Shown one piece after another: positions 15,980 through 25,228 of a stretch of 64,000 nt of DNA. The stretch's first letter is position 1. Each line of letters starts with the position of its first letter. Origin of the DNA: Candidatus Heimdallarchaeota archaeon (GTDB lineage Archaea; Asgardarchaeota; Heimdallarchaeia; Heimdallarchaeales; Heimdallarchaeaceae); assembly GCA_030668875.1 (NCBI GenBank), contig DAOVER010000012.1, positions 1 to 64,000 of the forward strand, given 5' to 3'. The position numbers and the translations under genes are program-made. A model generated the notes under the pieces. The model was not told where the DNA came from, made no database searches, and worked only from the letters and a program-made list of their open reading frames with translations.

Positions 15980-16636
15980 ATGTTAGGACCACAATCTATG
16001 GGATATGACAGATCTCCTCTAATGTATTCTCCTGAAGGTCGTATTATACAGACTGAATATGCAAGAGAATCAGTAAGAAGAGGTAGTATTGGAATAGGTA
16101 TTAAAAGTAAAAACGGTGTTGTACTAGCAGGTTTGCTTCGTGTTGTTGATTTAAACGAGCCTGATCATAAGATACACAAAATCGCTGATAGAGTTCAAGC
16201 TATATTTGCTGGAGTAGCAGCTGATGGGCGTATTCTTATAAGTCGAGCTAGACTTGAATCTGAGATATTCAAACTCACTTATATTGAATCAATTGATGTA
16301 CGTGGACTTGCCATAAAAATAGGTGACTACGTTCAATTATTTACTCAACAAGGCGGTCTTCGTCCTTTTGGTGTAGGAATGCTTTTTGGCGGACTCGATC
16401 AAACTGGTCCAAGTTTACAATTTGTTGATCCGGGTGGTGGTGTGGTTTCATGTAAAGCTAAAGCAATGGGTGAAGGTGATTCTGAAGCAATTGCTTATCT
16501 TAAAGAAAAATACACTGAAGAACTAACCACAGATGAAATGGTTGAGATCGCTAAAGAAGCGATCAGAAAAGCATCTAGGGACGCAGAACTATCCGAGGAA
16601 AATATCGTTATAGAGATTATGCCAGCTAAGGCTTAA
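15980..16636 (+). CDS. psmA: Proteasome alpha subunit
   Basis: The N-terminal alpha signature YDRSPLMYSPEGRIIQTEYARESV (quoted in part) is present at about residues 9-32. This is the gate segment that alpha subunits share and beta subunits lack. The body then follows the proteasome fold, with RGSIGIGIKSKNGVVLAG and the GVGMLFGGLDQTGPSLQFVDPGG stretch. At 218 residues it is shorter than most archaeal alpha subunits, mainly at the C-terminal helix. It makes the outer rings that gate the 20S particle and dock the ATPase. It is translationally coupled to psmB with zero spacing. The ATPase (PAN or Cdc48-type) is not in this window. Confidence 0.93.
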   Translation: MLGPQSMGYDRSPLMYSPEGRIIQTEYARESVRRGSIGIGIKSKNGVVLAGLLRVVDLNEPDHKIHKIADRVQAIFAGVAADGRILISRARLESEIFKLTYIESIDVRGLAIKIGDYVQLFTQQGGLRPFGVGMLFGGLDQTGPSLQFVDPGGGVVSCKAKAMGEGDSEAIAYLKEKYTEELTTDEMVEIAKEAIRKASRDAELSEENIVIEIMPAKA

Positions 16637-16734
16637 TCCATTTCTTTTCTTTCACAATTTTATTTTATTTCATTTTACTTCTTTATTCTTGAATAAGTAT
16701 TTAAGAAAGAATCTCTTACATTTTAGAGAGGATA

Positions 16735-17751
16735 ATGAAAGTTTATTTATCAAAAGCAATTAGAATTAAGGGAAAGGAGTGGAGTATTGCTTGTGATAGC
16801 ACAAATTCAAAATATTATTCTCTAGTTTTTTATAGTCATGCACACTCTGACCATATTCCGAGAAAATTGCCAGCCACTGATATAATAAGCTCATTGGAAA
16901 CAAAATCATTATTAAAAAATTTCACATCTAATTTTTCAGAAGGACGATTCTTTGAAGATTACAAAATAGGTGAAACAAGTTTCAAACAACAATCAGCTGG
17001 ACACATTATTGGTTCAACAGCACTGAAAATCAAATCAAGTGAAGGTACTTTAATCTATACAGGCGATGTTTCGATTAGAAATAAAGGATTCATTGAACCT
17101 TTTAAACCTGACAAATGTGATACATTAATAATTGAAAGCACATTTGGTTTGTCGCAATATGAGTTTCCCAAATACGAACAAGTTATCAAAGAAACCCAGG
17201 AGTCAATAGCTGAAAATCTAGATAATAACACACCAGTAGTTTTAATGGGTTATGCTTTAGGGAAGGCTCAGATGCTTTATCATGCTTTTTCTCATCTGTC
17301 AGAAAATGTAATTTTGCACGGAGCTAACTACAAAATCAATTCCTTACTCAAGTCTGAAGGCATAAAGGGGGCTGTTGATTGTGTTTCCTACCAACATGCA
17401 AAGGAAAAAGGTTTGATGGAAAAGGAAGGAAATTGGATATTATTTGCACCATTAAAATCGGGTAGAGATGATTTTTATTCCTATTTGAGAAATAAATTTG
17501 GTGCAGTACTCTATGCATTTAGTGGATGGTGTATATCATCTAATTATAAGTACAGAATGAATGTTGATTATAGTGTCCCCATAAGTGATCATGCTGATTT
17601 CTCAGAACTCATAGAGATATGTGAGTCTTGCAATCCCGATAGAATATATACAATCTATGGGTCAAACATAGCATTTGCAGCTGAACTAAGACGTCGTGGA
17701 TTTAATGCTAATCCTTTGTCTAAGCAGACACTACTGGACTCTTACTTTTAG
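16735..17751 (+). CDS. Metallo-beta-lactamase-fold RNA/DNA exonuclease-like protein
   Basis: The N-terminal half is a metallo-beta-lactamase fold with the metal motif SHAHSDH (about residues 35-41), a later HIIGST and the aspartate in YTGDVSIR (about 113-120). The C-terminal region has SGWC and ISDHADFSEL (about 279-288), the SDHxD box typical of RNA-processing and DNA-ligase-associated exonucleases related to the beta-CASP group. At 338 residues it is shorter than full archaeal CPSF-like nucleases and lacks KH domains, so it fits the small COG1236-type enzymes. The substrate is not fixed. It is convergent with the next gene and separated by a few bases. Confidence 0.75.
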   Translation: MKVYLSKAIRIKGKEWSIACDSTNSKYYSLVFYSHAHSDHIPRKLPATDIISSLETKSLLKNFTSNFSEGRFFEDYKIGETSFKQQSAGHIIGSTALKIKSSEGTLIYTGDVSIRNKGFIEPFKPDKCDTLIIESTFGLSQYEFPKYEQVIKETQESIAENLDNNTPVVLMGYALGKAQMLYHAFSHLSENVILHGANYKINSLLKSEGIKGAVDCVSYQHAKEKGLMEKEGNWILFAPLKSGRDDFYSYLRNKFGAVLYAFSGWCISSNYKYRMNVDYSVPISDHADFSELIEICESCNPDRIYTIYGSNIAFAAELRRRGFNANPLSKQTLLDSYF

Positions 17752-17752
17752 G

Positions 17753-18154
17753 TTAAGAACTAACAATCAGATCTTCAATTTGTGTTTCTTTGTACAGGAT
17801 TTCACTAAGGTGAACTACCTGTATCGGAATATTTCTTCTTGCTAGGAAATCACGTGCATTCCCGCTAATTGAATTACATACTAAAATCAGTTTTTTAAGA
17901 TTAAGGGATTCTATCAACTGTTCAAGCTGAAGCACTTTATTTGTAGGAATACTTCTTCTCCAATTCATAGTTATAATGCCTATTCGAGGACCTTGAAGAT
18001 AAAAATCTAAAACATATTTAGTTCGTCCTAACTTGAAGGTTGCATTCTCTTGAACATTGAATTTTCTTTGAGACAATTCTTGTCTAAGTACGATATTTAC
18101 AACTGACTCTTGTTCATTCATTAATGATGAATTATTGGATTCTATTAAAAACAA
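17753..18154 (-). CDS. Hypothetical protein, possible PD-(D/E)XK-like fold
   Basis: The 133-residue protein contains YVLDFYLQGPRIGIITMNWRRS (about 49-70), which resembles the D...(D/E)xK strand pair of restriction-endonuclease-like folds, but the central acidic and lysine positions read MNW, so a nuclease active site is not intact. The second half (LIESLNLKKLILVCNSISGNARDFLARRNIPIQVVHLSEI) is a plain alpha/beta pattern as in Mrr- and Card1-type domains. It may be a binding-only derivative. Naming stops there. It converges with the exonuclease-like gene at 1 base spacing. Confidence 0.5.
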   Translation of the reverse strand: MFLIESNNSSLMNEQESVVNIVLRQELSQRKFNVQENATFKLGRTKYVLDFYLQGPRIGIITMNWRRSIPTNKVLQLEQLIESLNLKKLILVCNSISGNARDFLARRNIPIQVVHLSEILYKETQIEDLIVSS

Positions 18155-18276
18155 ATATTATTATCAACGTAATATGCTGAAAACATCACAAAAAGCCCTA
18201 ATTCTGACATAAATCGTGGGATGGATGAATTTCAAGCTTTTCGCATTTTAGCATAATTTTGAAAAAAAGAAAAAGG

Positions 18277-20820
18277 TTAACCGAAAATATATTTCATTTC
18301 TTTTCGGTTTGATAATCGTAGTAGTAGTTTATCAGCAAACGAAATATGGCTTTTCACCATAATTTTGGGAATGTCATTGAAGACATAAATATAGTCTATC
18401 TTTTTCCTTTCTTCTTCTAATTCCTTATTCTTTATTTTGTATAGAACTTTCTCTTCATCCACACCAATTAATTGACATGCAATTCCAACCTCTATTTCTT
18501 CTTTAGTATAGAGAATAACAGATTTTCCAATCAATGTTTGCAAAGTTACTGTTTGTTTAGCTATTTTATCTTTAGAAAATCTGAGAAGAACAGGAGGCAA
18601 TTCAATTAACAAATCTTTACCACTATAAGATACTTCTTCTATCTTGCCAGCTTTGTCAACTTCAAATATAAATGAAGATTCAGAAAATGTCTTCACTAGC
18701 TCAAAAGATTTTATTTTTGCTCCTCTATCAACTCCATCCACATAGAAGAAAACTTCATTGTTAATGTAACTCTCAAAGTACGAAATTGGTTTTCCTGTAT
18801 ATTTTTCAGTATAGATTTCCTCTTCATTGTTCAAAGATTTAAAAGTAAAAATCGGTTTATAGCTCTTTTCTGAGGTTTCGTATGACAATAGAATTCCAGT
18901 CTTTCCGTTCTTCGAAACATATTTTTCATTGATTTCAGCATCATGTATACTGTAATCAGAAATTTGAATACTCTTTAAATCACCATCTTTGGTCATGATA
19001 CTCAATGAGAGAGGTCGGCAAATTAATTCGTTTATAACAACACTTTCAGCGTTTCCGACAATAAGTATATCCTCTATGTGGTCATATGCAACAACATCTC
19101 GTCCCACTATCCTGGATACTAATTCATTCATCCTAGTTATTTCAAGGAAAGTTTTCACACCATCTTTTCCATAATATTCAATATATTTCGAAGATATTAA
19201 ATCGGTGAAAGCGTCTCTTTTTCTTGCAAATTTCTTTATTGTTTTACCCCTAATGAAATTTGGCAGAATAAGCCAATAAGGGAGTAAAGCTCCTTTGATT
19301 GGAGATAATTCATCATCAACCATAGCTTGTATTCTATAAGCTGATCTTGGATGAGACATGAAAATATTTGCTATCATGTCCCATCTACCTGGACGATAAA
19401 CATGTCGATACAATCGAATTGCAGCTTCACCTAGGAATCTTTGTTTTTCCTCCTCTGTGAATTCCTTTCCCGTCAATAATTGGACATTTACCCCAAAATC
19501 ACCAGCAACTCCTTGATAGAACCCCTCAAGTCTATACAAAGCTTGAGCTAGTTCTCTTCCGTATCCTGCTTTCTTTGTTTGATTGTCTGCATCACCTTCA
19601 AGCACTCTTACGAAGATGTAAAGGAAGGCTAGGATACCATAATTTATTAAGAAATAAACACCAAAAGAAACTTCCAAATCTCTGTATGCGGAATAGTCTA
19701 GTGTTGTTGCAGGAAGCAATAGTGCTTTTTTGATAATCATCTCAGTAGCAGCAATTACTTGTAGAATAACTATGTGTAATCTTTTATTGTGTGCTAGTTC
19801 GTGTGCCACTATGCCCCTTATATCATCATCATTGAATTCTACTAAATCTCTACAAATTATTGTTATTCTTTGATCAAACCAAGGACCAAAAGCCATGGCA
19901 TTAAGAATGGGGGCTTCAACAAAACCTACTTTTAATTTCCTCTTTATTCCCATTTTTACTCTTACTTCCTCTACTAAAGATAATATTCTTTCATCCTTAA
20001 TTGGTTTAATCCCTAATAGTTTTGTTAAAAGTGGTCCAGAAATAAAATACATACCAAGAGCTGCAAAAATCAACAACTCATATGGACCTAGAGATAAGAA
20101 AACGATTCTCTCTGCATAACTGATACTTTCCGGTCCCAAATAAAACCAAGAAAGGTTTGAAACCGTTTCTGAGGAAATAACTTCAATGTTTATTAGGATA
20201 TCAATAACAATGTACAATGTTACATAAATTAATCCAAAGAGCACCAGATACAATACCTGAGGAGACATCAATCTGCTAACTAGAACAAATTTCTTACCAA
20301 AGAAAATCAGAGCCATTATTATGAATACAAAAATCATGATATTATATGCCCAAGCTGTGAATAGATCACTGCCTTTCCCAAACATTTCATGAACAAATCC
20401 CCCAATTATACCATCCGTTGATCGAAAGATAGCAGAGCTTTGAATATTGCTGGTTAACATGTCGTAAACAAAATCTCCTACTGTACCTACAAGAAAAACT
20501 AAGTAAGTTGTAAGTGAAATAATCATAAACTCTCTCCAGACTGGTGAGCGCCATAACTGGAATGTTTGATATAAAGCAAGTACAAATAGACCAAGTGCTA
20601 TTGCCATTAACCAGTCTTCAAAAACGATTAGCACCGCTCCAAAAGTCAAGCCAATAAATGCCAGCATCAAATTTTCAGATGTAGTTCCGTGTCGAATAAT
20701 TGTTATTAATTCAGATATTAGAAAAAATAATCCGAGCAAAACAATAATTACTCCAAGAATTGAATTTGTGCTTTTAGATAAATAACCCCAAGCTAAATCC
20801 ATAATTTCATTAAATGACAT
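18277..20820 (-). CDS. Large membrane-bound M48-family metallopeptidase
   Basis: The 847-residue protein starts with about seven hydrophobic helices (for example ILGVIIVLLGLFFLISELI near 20-38). After these come the zinc motif HELAHN (about 343-348), the third ligand region EGDADNQT (about 413) and further helices. This is the arrangement of M48 (HtpX/Ste24-type) peptidases, which cut misfolded or prenylated membrane proteins on the cytosolic side. A C-terminal extension of about 300 residues follows (about 540-847), mostly beta and soluble, which I do not recognise and which is not part of a typical HtpX (about 290 residues in total). It is divergent from the GH20 gene. Confidence 0.8.
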   Translation of the reverse strand: MSFNEIMDLAWGYLSKSTNSILGVIIVLLGLFFLISELITIIRHGTTSENLMLAFIGLTFGAVLIVFEDWLMAIALGLFVLALYQTFQLWRSPVWREFMIISLTTYLVFLVGTVGDFVYDMLTSNIQSSAIFRSTDGIIGGFVHEMFGKGSDLFTAWAYNIMIFVFIIMALIFFGKKFVLVSRLMSPQVLYLVLFGLIYVTLYIVIDILINIEVISSETVSNLSWFYLGPESISYAERIVFLSLGPYELLIFAALGMYFISGPLLTKLLGIKPIKDERILSLVEEVRVKMGIKRKLKVGFVEAPILNAMAFGPWFDQRITIICRDLVEFNDDDIRGIVAHELAHNKRLHIVILQVIAATEMIIKKALLLPATTLDYSAYRDLEVSFGVYFLINYGILAFLYIFVRVLEGDADNQTKKAGYGRELAQALYRLEGFYQGVAGDFGVNVQLLTGKEFTEEEKQRFLGEAAIRLYRHVYRPGRWDMIANIFMSHPRSAYRIQAMVDDELSPIKGALLPYWLILPNFIRGKTIKKFARKRDAFTDLISSKYIEYYGKDGVKTFLEITRMNELVSRIVGRDVVAYDHIEDILIVGNAESVVINELICRPLSLSIMTKDGDLKSIQISDYSIHDAEINEKYVSKNGKTGILLSYETSEKSYKPIFTFKSLNNEEEIYTEKYTGKPISYFESYINNEVFFYVDGVDRGAKIKSFELVKTFSESSFIFEVDKAGKIEEVSYSGKDLLIELPPVLLRFSKDKIAKQTVTLQTLIGKSVILYTKEEIEVGIACQLIGVDEEKVLYKIKNKELEEERKKIDYIYVFNDIPKIMVKSHISFADKLLLRLSNRKEMKYIFG

Positions 20821-20847
20821 ATTATCATTGGCTTGGAATTAAAGAGC

Positions 20848-20855
20848 ATTTAAAA
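20848..20855 (-). promoter_or_regulatory. TATA box for the M48 peptidase gene
   Basis: On the minus strand the string ttttaaat lies about 30 bases upstream of the ATG at 20820, in the 114-base divergent gap shared with the hexosaminidase gene. Confidence 0.35.
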
Positions 20856-20934
20856 TGTTTTGTCTTTGGAAAATAATCTGCTTGTAATGTATCTCATTGG
20901 AAAGTTTATTATCTTAATTAGAAAGAAGTAAGTA

Positions 20935-22500
20935 ATGATTCCTTATCCCTCCAAGGTGGAACCTAAGGAGAATAAATTCACCCTTAATAGTGAAACAAGG
21001 GTAAGTTTTTCTCCTGAACTTACGCAAGTAGTAGACTACTTGAAAGATTTGATTAGTAATTCAACAGGATTTAGTTTAGCAACCAATCTTGAAACTAACA
21101 AGAAGAACACAATCAGTTTAATTTTACATGATACAAATAAAATAGAGAACACAGAGGGATATCAATTATCCATAAATATGGATAACATAATAATCGAAGC
21201 TACAACTCATCAAGGCATATTCTATGGCATTCAAACCCTTAGGCAATTATTCCCTATAGAAATTGAAAGTAGAGAAGTAATTGAAGAATTTATCTGGACT
21301 GTTCCCTGTATGTCCATAGTGGATAACCCTAGATTCAAATGGAGAGGACTAATGTTTGATGTCGGTCGGCATTTCCACGATATGGAGACAATAAAACGAA
21401 CTATAGACTTGCTAGCACTAATTAAGATGAACATTTTTCACTGGCACCTTACAGAAGATCAAGGTTGGCGTATTGAGATTAAAAAATATCCCAAGTTAAT
21501 AGAAATTGGGTCAAAAAGAGAGGATACAAAGATTGGTGGGTGGACTAGTAATAAATTTCGGGGAAAATCGCACACAGGTCACTATACACAGGAACAAATA
21601 AAGGAAATAATCGAATATGCAAGCAAGAGATTCATAACCGTTATTCCAGAAATAGAGATACCAGGGCACTCATCAGCAGCAATTGCATCATATCCTGGAT
21701 TAAGTTGTGATAATAAAGAGATCAATGTTCCAACCAAATTTGGAATCTTCTATGATATATTGTGTCCTGGTAAGGAAACGACATTCGAGTTTCTTGAGAA
21801 TGTTCTAGAAGAAGTTATTAGTTTATTTCCAGCTGATATAATTCACATTGGAGGAGATGAAGCTCCCAAGAAAAAATGGAGACAATGTAAAGATTGTCAG
21901 AAAAGGATGAAAGATGAAGATTTGAAATCTATACATGAGCTACAGCATTACACCACTAAACGAATAGGGAAGTTCTTAGCAAGTAAAGGTAAAAGATTAA
22001 TGGGATGGAATGAAATATTAACAGAGACCACAGATAGAAAATTCATTGCACAATGGTGGATGAGAGGGAAGAGGGATATTAAAAAACATATTAACGAGGG
22101 AGGAGAAGTAGTTATTTCTAAGTTTTCCCGTGTTTATCTTGATTATAATTACATCGTGACACCACTGAAAAAAACCTATTCTCATGAGCCTATGTTAAAG
22201 AAAATTAAGCCTGAACAGCAGAAACAGTTACTCGGAGTTGAAGCACCAATATGGACAGAATGGGTTCCTAATAGAGACCGACTAGATTGGCAAGTATTTC
22301 CTAGATTAGCAGCTGTTTCTGAAATCGGATGGACGAGCAGGAGTAATAAAAACTACAAAAGTTTCAGAAAGAGACTTATCAGCTTTTCCCGAAGATTAGA
22401 CTATTTGGGAGTTAATCATGCAGATCTAGAGAAGGTTGATCCTAATCTGTTGAAAAGAATATGGAATTTAAGAAGAGTACTTAAATGGCCAGAAATCTGA
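20935..22500 (+). CDS. Beta-N-acetylhexosaminidase, GH20
   Basis: The N-terminal domain (about 1-130) is the GH20b alpha/beta domain (NSETRVSF...YGIQTLRQLFP). The catalytic barrel follows with GLMFDVGRHFHD (about 138-149), NIFHWHLTEDQGWRIE, the PEIEIPGHSSAA segment and the catalytic Asp-Glu pair in HIGGDEAPKKKW (about 304-315). These enzymes remove terminal GlcNAc or GalNAc by substrate-assisted catalysis. There is no signal peptide, so the enzyme is probably cytosolic and could recycle GlcNAc-containing glycans or salvage sugar for GlcNAc-dependent pathways such as the bacillithiol genes nearby; this link is inference. The family is common in bacteria and scarce in archaea, so gene transfer is plausible. 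Confidence 0.88.
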   Translation: MIPYPSKVEPKENKFTLNSETRVSFSPELTQVVDYLKDLISNSTGFSLATNLETNKKNTISLILHDTNKIENTEGYQLSINMDNIIIEATTHQGIFYGIQTLRQLFPIEIESREVIEEFIWTVPCMSIVDNPRFKWRGLMFDVGRHFHDMETIKRTIDLLALIKMNIFHWHLTEDQGWRIEIKKYPKLIEIGSKREDTKIGGWTSNKFRGKSHTGHYTQEQIKEIIEYASKRFITVIPEIEIPGHSSAAIASYPGLSCDNKEINVPTKFGIFYDILCPGKETTFEFLENVLEEVISLFPADIIHIGGDEAPKKKWRQCKDCQKRMKDEDLKSIHELQHYTTKRIGKFLASKGKRLMGWNEILTETTDRKFIAQWWMRGKRDIKKHINEGGEVVISKFSRVYLDYNYIVTPLKKTYSHEPMLKKIKPEQQKQLLGVEAPIWTEWVPNRDRLDWQVFPRLAAVSEIGWTSRSNKNYKSFRKRLISFSRRLDYLGVNHADLEKVDPNLLKRIWNLRRVLKWPEI

Positions 22501-22599
22501 TTAAAATTTTGTAAATATCAACCTCAATAGAAAACGGATTTAGAACAACCTCTTCCAAAAGAAATAATAACAATATGCTGTGTATGTAGTTAGAGAATC

Positions 22600-23304
22600 A
22601 TGTCTGATGTAGAAAAGAAGATGAATATCTTAATTGACGAAGCAAATGCAAATTATAATGCGAGCAGGTTCAAGGATGCAGCTAGAACTTTTGAACATCT
22701 TATTTCACTTGCAATTAAAAATATGGAACCTGAGGAAGCTATCTATTTTGCTTACCGTGCTGCAGACTGTTGGAAGAAAGAAAAGAACGACATGAATAGA
22801 GTTTTAATTTTCAAAGATATTGCAAAATTAGCATTTAACTTTTCATCTCAAATAGCTGATAACATTGTGAAAAAAACTAAAAAACAAGAGGATAAGGCAA
22901 AGGCTTTAGATATTGCGGGAGAATGTTTGTTGTATATTGATCCAACAACTGCTAAACAAAAACTGACTGAAAGTATCAAAATATCAAGCAAGCTTGCAGA
23001 AATGGCAAAAACTGAAGAAGAGAAAATAAATTTTCTACTAAATTCACTAGAATCAGCAAAGAAACTAGCTGATAAAAAACAGGTAAAAGAGCTACGAGTT
23101 CAAATTGCTAATCGTCATGTAAACAACGCAGAAGCGGAGATGAAGAAAGGATCCCCGGAAAATCTCCAGAAAGCTCTAAGATCCTTTGAAGATGCTCTTG
23201 AAATTTACGATGTACTTAAAATAAAAGAGGATATTCAAGGAATATCAAAGAAAATTGATAAATTGAAAGCAAAAGTTGCAAAGTATGATCCATTTGCAAC
23301 ATAA
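22600..23304 (+). CDS. SNAP-like TPR protein
   Basis: The 234-residue protein is all-helical, with TPR-like pairs such as ANANYNASRFKDAARTFEHLI (about 14-34), YFAYRAADCWKKEKNDM and ALRSFEDALEIYDVLK near the C-terminus. The layout of long antiparallel helices resembles soluble alpha-SNAP-like repeat proteins reported in Asgard archaea. The similarity is in layout, not in a diagnostic motif, so a generic TPR adaptor remains possible. No membrane segment or signal is present. It is flanked by the hexosaminidase and a tRNA gene and is probably transcribed alone. Confidence 0.6.
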   Translation: MSDVEKKMNILIDEANANYNASRFKDAARTFEHLISLAIKNMEPEEAIYFAYRAADCWKKEKNDMNRVLIFKDIAKLAFNFSSQIADNIVKKTKKQEDKAKALDIAGECLLYIDPTTAKQKLTESIKISSKLAEMAKTEEEKINFLLNSLESAKKLADKKQVKELRVQIANRHVNNAEAEMKKGSPENLQKALRSFEDALEIYDVLKIKEDIQGISKKIDKLKAKVAKYDPFAT

Positions 23305-23402
23305 ATAAAAGAACACATAGTTTTTCTAGTTTAAAGAAGTCATTACTGAATGTGCTTAGTAAAGTAAAATTCAAAAAAGGAACAAGTAATTATCAGATAA
23401 AT

Positions 23403-23479
23403 GGTCCCGTAGCTCAGCTGGATAGAGCGTTTGCCTCCTAAGCAAATGGTCGTGCGTTCGAATCGCATCGGGATCGCCA
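23403..23479 (+). tRNA. tRNA-Arg (anticodon CCT)
   Basis: GGTCCCG pairs with CGGGATC as the acceptor stem (one G-U), the D arm is AGCTCAGCTGGATAGAGC, the anticodon stem TTTGC/GCAAA encloses CTCCTAA (anticodon CCT), and the T arm is GTGCG-TTCGAAT-CGCAT. The discriminator is G and CCA is encoded. It reads AGG. No intron. Confidence 0.93.
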
Positions 23480-23510
23480 AATCTTATACCAATAGAGTTC
23501 TGTGGTTATT

Positions 23511-24047
23511 ATGAGTTCAAGAAATAACAAAATGATTCGGGTCTCTATTTGCAATTTTCATACTTGTAATCCGAAAATATGTACAGCTCAAAAAATCATC
23601 AGATCTAAAAAAGCATTTGAAATTCAAATCAAACAAATACAATCTCAGAGTATAGTATTAACTCCTTTTTCTTTCACCGCTATTTCAATAGAGGATCGTG
23701 AATTAGCGTTAAGAAATGGATTAATTGGTGTAGATTGTTCTTGGAATAACATAGAAGGGGGGGAAGAAGCTTTGAGTAGAGGAACAGGTAGAGCACTACC
23801 CTTCTTAGTTGCTGCAAATCCTGTAAACTATGGGAAACCTTCAAAGTTAAGCACACTCGAAGCAATAGCTGCTGCATTGTATATTTTAGGTGACAGGACT
23901 CAATCAGAAGAAATTTTATCACTTGTTAAATGGGGGGGTGAGTTTTTGAAAATAAATAAGAAATATCTTGAACTATATGCGAATGCGAAAAGCAGTAAAG
24001 AAGTAGTTGAAGCTCAAACAAACATAATGGATGAGCTTTATGACTAA
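23511..24047 (+). CDS. tsr3: Tsr3-like rRNA aminocarboxypropyltransferase
   Basis: The protein matches the Tsr3 (DUF367) family. It shows NFHTCNPKICTAQK near the start, VDCSWNNIE (about 75-83), the stretch RALPFLVAANPVNYGKPSKL (about 94-113), EAIAAALYILG and a WGGEFLKIN C-terminal motif. Tsr3 transfers the aminocarboxypropyl group of S-adenosylmethionine to a small-subunit rRNA pseudouridine or uridine derivative and assists late ribosome maturation. I choose ATG at 23511 over the track GTG at 23502 because it leaves a normal N-terminus; the gene begins only some 30 bases after the tRNA. AK6/Fap7, another small-subunit maturation factor, lies elsewhere in the window. Confidence 0.9.
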   Translation: MSSRNNKMIRVSICNFHTCNPKICTAQKIIRSKKAFEIQIKQIQSQSIVLTPFSFTAISIEDRELALRNGLIGVDCSWNNIEGGEEALSRGTGRALPFLVAANPVNYGKPSKLSTLEAIAAALYILGDRTQSEEILSLVKWGGEFLKINKKYLELYANAKSSKEVVEAQTNIMDELYD

Positions 24048-24112
24048 GGAAAAAACTGACAATAAACAGCTTTGAGCAGAAATGTTATAATTGTGGAAGT
24101 TACGCAATAATT

Positions 24113-25228
24113 ATGAAAATAGGCATCAACTGTTTTCCAACTGTAGGAGGGTCAGGTATAGTTGCTACTCAACTAGCTATTGAAATAGCTAAAAAAGGTC
24201 ATGAAGTTCATCTCATCAGCTACGACACACCATTTTTGTTACGAACTTTTCGACATCCTAACATAACTCTTGATCTAGTAGATATTATCTCATATCCACT
24301 TTTCAAAGATATTGGTGCCCCTTATACCATTCTCGCAGCTTCAAAACTTGTACAAATAGCTAGAAAATCAGAGATTGATTTAATGCATATTCATTATGCA
24401 ATACCAGTAGGGGTCTCAGCATATTTAACCAAGCAAATCGCTAATGTTCCCGTAGCAATAACAGCCCATGGATCAGATATTCACACATTAGGAATTGACC
24501 CTGCATATAATCCTATAATATCCCACGTTTTTGATAATGTAGATGGAATGTCAACAGTATCTAATTACTTGAAAGAAGAGATGATCAACAAGTTTTCTAG
24601 TCAAAAAGAGATTGAAGTTTTCTACAATCCAATTGATATTAATAAATACAAAAAGATAGACACCGAGCTTTGTGATTTTAGGCTTAAACATGAGAAAAAT
24701 TTTGCGCATATTTCTAACTTTAGACCAGTAAAGAGAGCTCCTTTTATTGTCGAAGCATTCGCAGAAGTTGTTAAAGAACATCCTGATTTAGGATTGATTA
24801 TGGTTGGAGAGGGACCAGAAAGAAAGAAATGTGAAGAACTAGCATACAAATTAGGAATCTCAGACCATGTGATATTCCAAGGAGTTCGTGTTGCTCTCAC
24901 ATCTATTTACAATTGTGCAACAGCTCTTCTCTCAGCAAGTACTAACGAAAGCTTCGGTTTAACTCTTGCTGAAGCTATGGCTTGTGAAGTACCTGTCATT
25001 GCTCCAAGAGTTGGAGGTATTCCCGAGGTTATTGATCACAATGAAAATGGATTCATGTACGAGTTAGAGGATAAAACTGCATTGATCGACTACATGAAGC
25101 AACTTTTGGATGATGAACAATTGAAACTGAAATTTGGTAGAAATGGAAGAAACAAGGTAGAAAAACAGTTCGAATCGTCTAAGATTGCAGATCAATATAT
25201 TGCTTGGTACGAAAAATTATTGGAGTAA
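24113..25228 (+). CDS. bshA: BshA-like N-acetylglucosaminyl-L-malate synthase
   Basis: This GT4 glycosyltransferase has the N-terminal glycine loop FPTVGGSGIVATQLA (about 8-22). It carries the acceptor-domain features of BshA: HIHYAIPVGVSAYL, TAHGSDIHTLGIDPAYNP and FYNPIDINKY. The C-terminal sugar-nucleotide motif is ESFGLTLAEAMACEVPVIAP with the usual E-x7-E pair. The resemblance to Bacillus BshA extends through these segments in order, so the match is better than to a generic GT4. BshA makes GlcNAc-malate from UDP-GlcNAc and L-malate, the first step of bacillithiol synthesis. It ends at the base where the BshC candidate on the opposite strand ends, so the two converge without a gap. Confidence 0.85.
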   Translation: MKIGINCFPTVGGSGIVATQLAIEIAKKGHEVHLISYDTPFLLRTFRHPNITLDLVDIISYPLFKDIGAPYTILAASKLVQIARKSEIDLMHIHYAIPVGVSAYLTKQIANVPVAITAHGSDIHTLGIDPAYNPIISHVFDNVDGMSTVSNYLKEEMINKFSSQKEIEVFYNPIDINKYKKIDTELCDFRLKHEKNFAHISNFRPVKRAPFIVEAFAEVVKEHPDLGLIMVGEGPERKKCEELAYKLGISDHVIFQGVRVALTSIYNCATALLSASTNESFGLTLAEAMACEVPVIAPRVGGIPEVIDHNENGFMYELEDKTALIDYMKQLLDDEQLKLKFGRNGRNKVEKQFESSKIADQYIAWYEKLLE